A stretch of DNA of 64,000 nucleotides from Tolypothrix sp. PCC 7712 (lineage in GTDB: Bacteria > Cyanobacteriota > Cyanobacteriia > Cyanobacteriales > Nostocaceae), in assembly GCF_025860405.1 (NCBI RefSeq), contig NZ_CP063785.1, positions 2,976,001 to 3,040,000 on the forward strand, read 5' to 3'. Both the position numbers and the translations under genes were made by a program. A model generated the notes under the pieces. That model was not told the origin of the DNA. It did no database searches and was given only the letters and a program-made list of their open reading frames with translations. Within the stretch, counting starts at the first letter, position 1. Each line of letters starts with the position of its first letter. Shown here piece after piece: positions 58,913 through 64,000 of the stretch.

Positions 58913-59317
58913 CTACTCATTCACCTCAGCCGCCTGGTTACTCTGACACTGGGTACACAAACCAAAAAACTCAAGCGTGTGGTAAAAAATTTTAAATTTA
59001 TGCTTTTCTTGCAACTTCTCTTCTAAGTCATGTACTGGGCATTGATTAATCGGAATAGAGACACCGCATTGCAGACAAGTGAGGTGATGTTTATCTTGTT
59101 GCGCTAGGCTATAGAGGGCTTCACCATTTGCTAGAGTTCTGATTTGTACCAGACCTTCCATTTTTAAGGCTTCTAAAGAGCGGTAAACAGTTGCTAATCC
59201 CATACTCTGATTGCGATTACGTAATTCAACGTAAATATCCTGCGCGGAAATACCTTGTTTAATGTTTTTCAACAGGTTCAAAATTTTATCCTGACTGCGG
59301 GTGCGTATGGCTCTCAT
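58913..59317 (-). CDS. Fur-family regulator, FurB/Zur-like
   Basis: A 134-residue winged-helix metalloregulator (RAIRTRSQDKILNLLKN, SMGLATVYRSLEALK as recognition helix, then the Cys4 site CLQC...CTQC). The sequence resembles Nostoc FurB, which is the zinc regulator Zur, rather than FurA or PerR; this is a match from memory. The MRAIR Met at 59317 is taken as start, two codons after another ATG. It diverges from purS with a 145-base gap; no clear Zur box was found there. Confidence 0.85.
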   Translation of the reverse strand: MRAIRTRSQDKILNLLKNIKQGISAQDIYVELRNRNQSMGLATVYRSLEALKMEGLVQIRTLANGEALYSLAQQDKHHLTCLQCGVSIPINQCPVHDLEEKLQEKHKFKIFYHTLEFFGLCTQCQSNQAAEVNE

Positions 59318-59462
59318 AGACAATTATTTGAATTTGCCGCTGTGGTTGAAGCCTTCATACTGGCTAACTGATAAATTAACTGTAGTCGCTTCCTAATCTT
59401 ATTTTCACTCAGTTGGAACAGAAAGTTATAGTATAGCGATCGCAGCATTCAGCGTTAAGCCC

Positions 59463-59741
59463 GTGCAAAGTAAGTATTTAGCTAAAATTTTCGTGACACT
59501 TCGTCCCTCAGTTTTAGACCCAGCTGGTGTGGCTGTACAATCTGGCCTCAAACAAATGGGATACGACAACGTAGAACAGGTGCGGATTGGTAAGTACATT
59601 GAATTAACCATCACCTCAACCCAAGAGGCTAAAGCCCGCCAAGAACTGAATAACATCTGTGACCAAATGCTAGCAAATCCGGTAATTGAAAATTATCGCT
59701 TTGAATTAATCGAAGTCGAAACGCAGACAGGGGTGTTTTAG
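59463..59741 (+). CDS. purS: FGAM synthase subunit PurS
   Basis: A 92-residue PurS, which bridges PurL and PurQ in formylglycinamidine ribonucleotide synthesis. Motifs: AKIFVTLRPSVLDPAGVAV, MGYDNVEQVRIGKYIELTI, then NICDQMLANPVIENYRFEL. The frame begins at a GTG. The purQ gene is 70 bases downstream, with an STRR between them. Confidence 0.93.
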   Translation: MQSKYLAKIFVTLRPSVLDPAGVAVQSGLKQMGYDNVEQVRIGKYIELTITSTQEAKARQELNNICDQMLANPVIENYRFELIEVETQTGVF

Positions 59742-59767
59742 GTTTGGGGATTGGTGTTTGGGATAGT

Positions 59768-59817
59768 AAATGACAAATGACAAATGACAAATGACAAATG
59801 ACAAATAACAAATGACA
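59768..59817. repeat. STRR ATGACAA ending in the purQ start codon
   Basis: Six or seven ATGACAA units (one changed to ATAACAA). The last unit supplies the ATG of purQ at 59812, and each unit carries an ATGA stop/start overlap. Confidence 0.9.
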
Positions 59818-60489
59818 AAATTTGGTGTTGTTGTTTTTCCGGGTTCTAATTGCGATCGCGATGTTGCTTATGTCACCAGAGACTTACTACAGCAACCAAC
59901 TCGCATGGTTTGGCATCAAGAGACGGATATTGCTGATTTGGATGTGATTGTCATCCCTGGTGGCTTTAGTTACGGGGATTACTTGCGTTGTGGTGCGATC
60001 GCTCGTTTTTCGCCTGTGATGCAGCAGGTGGTTGAACATGCCCAAAAGGGGAAATATGTCTTAGGTATTTGCAACGGGTTTCAAGTATTAACTGAAGCAG
60101 GATTGCTGCCAGGTATATTAACCAGAAATCAGGATTTGCATTTTATCTGCGATCGCCTTCCTCTGAAAGTTGAGCGTACCAATTTGCCTTGGACGCAGGG
60201 TTACTCAGATGATGAAATTATCACTGTGCCTGTTGCTCACGGAGAGGGCAGATTCTACGCTGATGCAGCTACCCTCGCAGAATTGGAAGATAACGGGCAA
60301 GTGGTTTTCCGCTACGCAGGTGAGAATCCCAACGGTTCGTTAAATAACATTGCTGGAATTTGTAACCGCCAAGGCAACGTTTTAGGGATGATGCCACACC
60401 CTGAACGAGCCTCCGACCCCGTGTTAGGTGGTAATGATGGTTTACGGATGTTTCAAGGCTTATTAGATAAAGTAGCTGCGATCGCCTAA
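59812..60489 (+). CDS. purQ: FGAM synthase glutaminase subunit PurQ
   Basis: A 225-residue class I glutamine amidotransferase. [37 protein letters not shown], the nucleophile Cys in [18 protein letters not shown] and the His/Glu of [10 protein letters not shown] are all there. It supplies ammonia to PurL. The ATG sits in the last heptamer of a tandem repeat with no Shine-Dalgarno sequence, so initiation may depend on purS translation or the repeat itself. Confidence 0.96.
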   Translation: MTKFGVVVFPGSNCDRDVAYVTRDLLQQPTRMVWHQETDIADLDVIVIPGGFSYGDYLRCGAIARFSPVMQQVVEHAQKGKYVLGICNGFQVLTEAGLLPGILTRNQDLHFICDRLPLKVERTNLPWTQGYSDDEIITVPVAHGEGRFYADAATLAELEDNGQVVFRYAGENPNGSLNNIAGICNRQGNVLGMMPHPERASDPVLGGNDGLRMFQGLLDKVAAIA

Positions 60490-60600
60490 AGTCAGTAGGG
60501 TCATCATAATATTTGTGCCCTCAAAATCATCTCTACCCAAAAAAATTACAATCTGCTACTAAATCTTGTGGGGTGGGCATCTTGCCCGCCTCATTATGTA

Positions 60601-60700
60601 ATACCAATTTGAAATAAAAATGCTACATATTGTAGAGGCACTGCATTGCCCTTTCCTCGAAAATATATTGATGTGTCGCCAACATTATTTGAATTGGTAT
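60601..60700. mobile_element. MITE-like element, copy E
   Basis: Begins ATACCAATTTGAAATAAAA and ends ATTATTTGAATTGGTAT. It has the same end structure as the copy interrupted at 6604. The gap 60490-60929 also holds a partial GGTGCGTTAGCGATAGCGTAA palindrome near 60805 and an STRR (60867-60899). Confidence 0.8.
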
Positions 60701-60929
60701 AATTTGTATATCTCAAACCTGATTATTAAAGTATTTTTGCAATCTCAAACATATTTAAACAAATATCTAAAACCGAATTATTGCTAAATTTTTAAGTCCA
60801 GTATGGTGCGTTAGCGATAGCGTAATTTACCATATTTTTAGGTGCATTACTCATTTATCTTCTTACTCAGAACTCAGCACTCAGAACTCAGCACTCAGAT
60901 TATCCCAAGTTGCATAATGAATATTGAAG

Positions 60930-61301
60930 ATGATTGATCCCTATAACTTTGAAGATGATAACTTTGATTGTGATGAGGAGGAGTTATTTTCCCAAAAACG
61001 TATTAGCCAAATGACAGAAAGCGAAAAGCTACAGCGTTTTAAACGTTTTTTCGACAGTAGCATCCGTGCTATTTTACAAGATTGCCTGTTTCGCATTCTC
61101 AATCATGAAGATGGTACTGGCACTTTGCAAATTCTTTGCCCCAACGAAGTTGTGCAGCAACGCCTCAGCAAGAAAAAACGCAAAATCACTAATAATATCA
61201 ACACTTGCTGGAACCACATTAAATTGTTTGGGTTATGTGTTGAGCAAAATGGTGAAAAAAATTGTCAAACTTTTGACCTGAATGGCGATTTAGTCAACTG
61301 A
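60930..61301 (+). CDS. Hypothetical protein, soluble
   Basis: I do not recognise this 123-residue protein. It starts with an acidic, Asp/Glu-rich stretch (DPYNFEDDNFDCDEEELF), followed by a helical, basic part (RRFFDSSIRAILQDCLFRIL-like; KKKRKITNNINTCW). The ATG at 60930 is six bases after a TTG. It is 58 bases upstream of the Trp-rich gene and may be in an operon with it. Confidence 0.65.
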   Translation: MIDPYNFEDDNFDCDEEELFSQKRISQMTESEKLQRFKRFFDSSIRAILQDCLFRILNHEDGTGTLQILCPNEVVQQRLSKKKRKITNNINTCWNHIKLFGLCVEQNGEKNCQTFDLNGDLVN

Positions 61302-61359
61302 AGGCTGAAGCCTGAAGTATGAAGTGTAAAGTATAAATTTAACAAACAATAAATAAAAT

Positions 61360-61614
61360 ATGCCTAAAAAACAGAAATTTCCTTACCTTTTGGGTTCTAA
61401 ATGGACAGCCCAGCAAAAAGTAGATGGTTGGCGACATTTCCAAGTTGTTAATCGCAAAAATCAGGGTAAATGGGTTTACGCAGAATTAGTTGCAGCTTGT
61501 GACCCAAATGTCCGGTTTTGGATGAATGCCAAATTATTACAAGATAACTCTCAGTGGCAACCTGGCTGGCAACCTTTAAAAGAAATCAACCAAATTGAAA
61601 GCGAGGTGTCTTGA
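61360..61614 (+). CDS. TIGR02450-like Trp-rich protein
   Basis: An 84-residue protein with seven Trp: LGSKWTAQQKVDGWRHFQVVNRK, WVYAELVAACDPNVRFWMNAK, then WQPGWQPL. It matches the small Trp-rich family seen in cyanobacteria. Function unknown. Confidence 0.85.
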   Translation: MPKKQKFPYLLGSKWTAQQKVDGWRHFQVVNRKNQGKWVYAELVAACDPNVRFWMNAKLLQDNSQWQPGWQPLKEINQIESEVS

Positions 61615-62304
61615 ATAAGGGTTTGGTAATGGGTAATTGGTAATTGGTAATTGGTAATGGGGATTTTTCCCCTAATCTACCTAATCTCCCTCATCCACCT
61701 CATCCCCAATCCCCAGTCACTTTATCTAGCCAAACACTGACCGTTTAAAAATTTAATAATTTGTTGCATATTAAAAATTACCTGCATCAACAATAGCTGC
61801 GGACGAATCTAATAAATTGAAAGGTTATCGCTATAAAAGCAATATTTTCCGGAATAACTTAGAATTTCAGTCTCAATTGGCCCTTAGCGTTCCCTAGCTT
61901 CATAGGCTAACCGACAGCTAGGAAGATAATTCATGGAATTTAGCCAGCAGCTTCTATCCTGCGAGCGTTTTTGGTATGTATAGAGACTTTTTTAATATCT
62001 CATCCTTAGAAGCATGAATCTCGATATTCTCCACTGACATTAAGTATTTATGCCTCTCATCTGCAGAGATTAGCATAAGCAAAATCAATGGAAAGCATAG
62101 ATAATAGCCGATTTATTCATTTTGTCTTTTGTTACTAATTTTATTTAAATAAAACATAAATAATTTAAATAAAGCTATAAAAAAGTTTTTTATGGATTTT
62201 ATGAGCCTTTAAGCTGTAAATATCTTTTAAATATACTTAAATATCTCTATATCTTCTAGTTACATATTTACAGCCCCTTTATTTTCCTTGTAGTTTGGAC
62301 AATA
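61615..62304. other. Long leader region of chlL with STRR tract
   Basis: TTGGTAA heptamers (61623-61660), nonamer-like CCCTCATCC units to about 61720, then 580 bp of AT-rich DNA. A CTAGCTTC...ACAGCTAG inverted pair lies near 61895-61921. I see no gene; a long 5' untranslated leader is possible. Confidence 0.5.
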
Positions 62305-62406
62305 ATGACATCACAAGACCTCACGCATCGCCATCTCAGGCTAGGTGAAGGCAAATGTTTCAGCCAAGAGTTTGAAAATAAACTATTAAGAGGCCAACGA
62401 AAGTGA
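62305..62406 (+). CDS. Possible 33-codon leader ORF overlapping chlL (GTGA)
   Basis: From the ATG at 62305 the frame reads [19 protein letters not shown] and ends in TGA at 62404-62406, which overlaps the chlL GTG start. The ORF has only a weak GGAC before its ATG. Translational coupling to chlL is inferred; it may be chance. Confidence 0.4.
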   Translation: MTSQDLTHRHLRLGEGKCFSQEFENKLLRGQRK

Positions 62407-63269
62407 AACTAGCAGTTTATGGAAAAGGTGGAATCGGCAAATCCACAACTAGCTGTAACATCTCAGTCGCCCTAGCAAAACGCGGCAAGAAAGTACTACA
62501 AATTGGCTGCGACCCCAAACACGATAGTACTTTTACGCTCACCGGATTTTTGATTCCGACGATTATTGATACTCTGCAAGAAAAAGACTATCACTATGAA
62601 GATGTCTGGCCGGAAGATGTAATTTACAAAGGCTACGGTGGTGTTGATTGCGTAGAAGCAGGTGGCCCGCCAGCAGGTGCTGGGTGTGGTGGATATGTTG
62701 TTGGTGAGACCGTGAAATTACTGAAAGAACTCAACGCTTTTGATGAGTATGACGTAATTTTATTTGATGTACTTGGTGACGTTGTGTGCGGCGGTTTTGC
62801 AGCGCCACTCAACTATGCTGATTACTGCATGATTGTTACCGACAACGGCTTTGATGCTTTGTTTGCCGCCAATCGGATTGCTGCTTCCGTGAGAGAGAAA
62901 GCCAGAACTCACCCACTGCGTTTAGCTGGTTTAATTGGTAATCGCACTTCCAAGCGCGATTTGATTGAAAAATATGTAGAAGCAGTACCAATGCCAGTTT
63001 TGGAAGTTCTACCTTTAATAGAAGATATTCGAGTTTCTCGGGTTAAGGGTAAAACTTTGTTTGAAATGGCAGAATCCGACCCTTCTTTAAGCTACGTTTG
63101 CGATTACTATCTCAACATTGCCGACCAAATTCTTGCACGTCCAGAAGGGGTAGTACCAAATGATGCCCAAGACCGTGAATTGTTCTCTTTATTATCAGAT
63201 TTTTATCTAAATCCGAATAAACCCCAGGTGCGTAATCCGGAAGAGGAATTAGACTTGATGATTGTATAA
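62403..63269 (+). CDS. chlL: Light-independent protochlorophyllide reductase, ChlL
   Basis: A 288-residue NifH-like ATPase and electron donor for dark chlorophyll synthesis. It has the P-loop [28 protein letters not shown], the two 4Fe-4S cysteines ([13 protein letters not shown] and [15 protein letters not shown]) and [13 protein letters not shown]. It starts at GTG (62403) after AAGAGG. chlN, expected after the next gene, lies beyond the window. Confidence 0.97.
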   Translation: MKLAVYGKGGIGKSTTSCNISVALAKRGKKVLQIGCDPKHDSTFTLTGFLIPTIIDTLQEKDYHYEDVWPEDVIYKGYGGVDCVEAGGPPAGAGCGGYVVGETVKLLKELNAFDEYDVILFDVLGDVVCGGFAAPLNYADYCMIVTDNGFDALFAANRIAASVREKARTHPLRLAGLIGNRTSKRDLIEKYVEAVPMPVLEVLPLIEDIRVSRVKGKTLFEMAESDPSLSYVCDYYLNIADQILARPEGVVPNDAQDRELFSLLSDFYLNPNKPQVRNPEEELDLMIV

Positions 63270-63300
63270 ATCATCAAAATTCCAGGATGGGGAAAATAGT

Positions 63301-63999
63301 ATGGCTTTTTTTCATAGCTTTACAGATTCATTAAAGCAAAAATGGTTGGAGTTTTTCCAGGCTAATCGTGACTGGATTACTCTCCATATGGAAGTGGAAT
63401 CAGTGTACACCCCCGATGGAGGGAAGCGACCACCTTCTTACCTCATCCTGGGAGTTGCCAACGCGTTAGAACCAAAACTAGCGCAGTTAATGCTACCCTT
63501 TTCTAAACTTAATCCTGACGCTGACACGTTAATTGAAGTACTGGATTTACATTTTGACCCAGACATGGCTCTTGGTAATCGCGTAAATCCTAGAGATTTA
63601 GATAATTATCACTATCAAGATGCTGCTGTTGCTGAAGAAAGCGCCCATCATCATACAGAAAACAATCCTCAAAGTAATGGCTTTGCTAATGTAGCAGTTG
63701 CTCAAGAATTTACGATTGTAAATGGGCTAAACGCCACTAACTCACAACAAGCTGCTGATGAAGATGAGTTTGGTGATATTTCCTTTGAGACAACATCATC
63801 AGAAATCAAGCTGGATGACCAAATACTGGAAGATTTAGAGTCACCAGATGAGAACGCCTTCAGTGACGTGTTATCAGATGTTTGGGGTGATGAAACATCG
63901 CTACACAAGGGTGATGCAAGTAATGACTTTTTAGGGGAAGAACTGCCAGCTGGCGTTTTCGATGATTCCGAAATTGCCCGTCTCTTCCCCAACGCTTAA
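63301..63999 (+). CDS. DUF5331 protein, in the chlL-chlN interval
   Basis: A 232-residue protein that starts MAFFHSFTDSLKQKWLEFFQ. It has a conserved N-terminal part (residues about 1-95, with RPPSYLILGVANALEPKLAQL and LIEVLDLHFDPDMALGNRV) and a long acidic, Ser/Asp-rich C-terminal region without recognisable domain, ending at the window edge. Genes of this family, placed between chlL and chlN in cyanobacteria, are known only as DUF5331. Context suggests a link to dark-operative protochlorophyllide reductase. The ATG at 63301 is 31 bases after chlL; the longer frame overlaps chlL. Confidence 0.82.
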   Translation: MAFFHSFTDSLKQKWLEFFQANRDWITLHMEVESVYTPDGGKRPPSYLILGVANALEPKLAQLMLPFSKLNPDADTLIEVLDLHFDPDMALGNRVNPRDLDNYHYQDAAVAEESAHHHTENNPQSNGFANVAVAQEFTIVNGLNATNSQQAADEDEFGDISFETTSSEIKLDDQILEDLESPDENAFSDVLSDVWGDETSLHKGDASNDFLGEELPAGVFDDSEIARLFPNA

Positions 64000-64000
64000 T

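Noticed and set aside
59324-59462. Zur operator between the Fur-family gene and purS
   Set aside because: I looked for a TGATAATnATTATCA-type palindrome and found no convincing match.

Overview
The window is chromosomal DNA of a filamentous, probably heterocyst-forming cyanobacterium (Nostocales: Nostoc/Calothrix/Tolypothrix-like). Evidence: chlL (dark-operative protochlorophyllide reductase) followed by a DUF5331 gene, ftrV (ferredoxin-thioredoxin reductase variable chain), a FurB/Zur-like regulator beside purS-purQ, type-2 NADH dehydrogenases, very frequent GCGATCGC (HIP1) octamers, AT-rich intergenic DNA, and many short tandem heptanucleotide repeats (STRRs) of the kind known from Anabaena/Nostoc. 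I see no rRNA, CRISPR array, phage or intact transposase, and recognised no tRNA.

Layout: 0.2-4 kb, a CBS-PAS-GAF-PAS HisKA_2 kinase plus a receiver-kinase. 4-13.5 kb, two paralogous NDH-2 genes flanking a VapC-type toxin/antitoxin pair, a fructose-6-phosphate-aldolase-like gene, a glutamine-synthetase-like gene and an amidohydrolase that together are a split FluG/NodGS. 14-18 kb, a membrane protein, then nucleoside hydrolase, cytosine deaminase and ribokinase (nucleoside salvage). 19-24 kb, a stress island (low-temperature-induced-type secreted protein, Dps, GSP17M/ChaB protein, TIGR02587/TIGR02588 pair, CsbD, GlsB/YeaQ). 24-29 kb, FtsH, aminodeoxychorismate lyase-like protein, a methyltransferase-HIT fusion, an Uma2 nuclease. 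29-35 kb, a CheA with two CheW domains, divergent from CheY-like receiver, CheC and a hybrid kinase. 35-46 kb, phosphofructokinase, DUF433/DUF5615 pair, TPR protein, SHOCT-repeat protein with an in-frame stop, MutL, adenosine-deaminase-like protein, CHASE3-type hybrid kinase. 46-64 kb, housekeeping genes: purA, rplY, an APH/P-loop kinase, DUF218 protein, ftrV, a PP2C phosphatase, NfeD/paraslipin, a putative outer-membrane barrel, furB-like, purS, purQ, a Trp-rich protein, chlL and a DUF5331 gene.

The most unusual content is repeat biology. At 6.6-7.15 kb at least four, probably five, different inverted-repeat elements sit inside one another, two of them with apparent target duplications. STRRs are not confined to intergenic DNA: they supply the purQ start codon (59812), two stop codons (4045, 43336) and an in-frame seven-base tandem repeat inside mutL (41239-41271) that could act as a mutator switch. 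Other points: an HIT domain whose central His is Ser, a 33-codon open frame overlapping chlL by GTGA, a 21-bp periodic repeat open on both strands between the two FluG-like genes, and a 42-bp tandem repeat next to the salvage genes.

All product names come from reading protein motifs by eye; no database search was possible.
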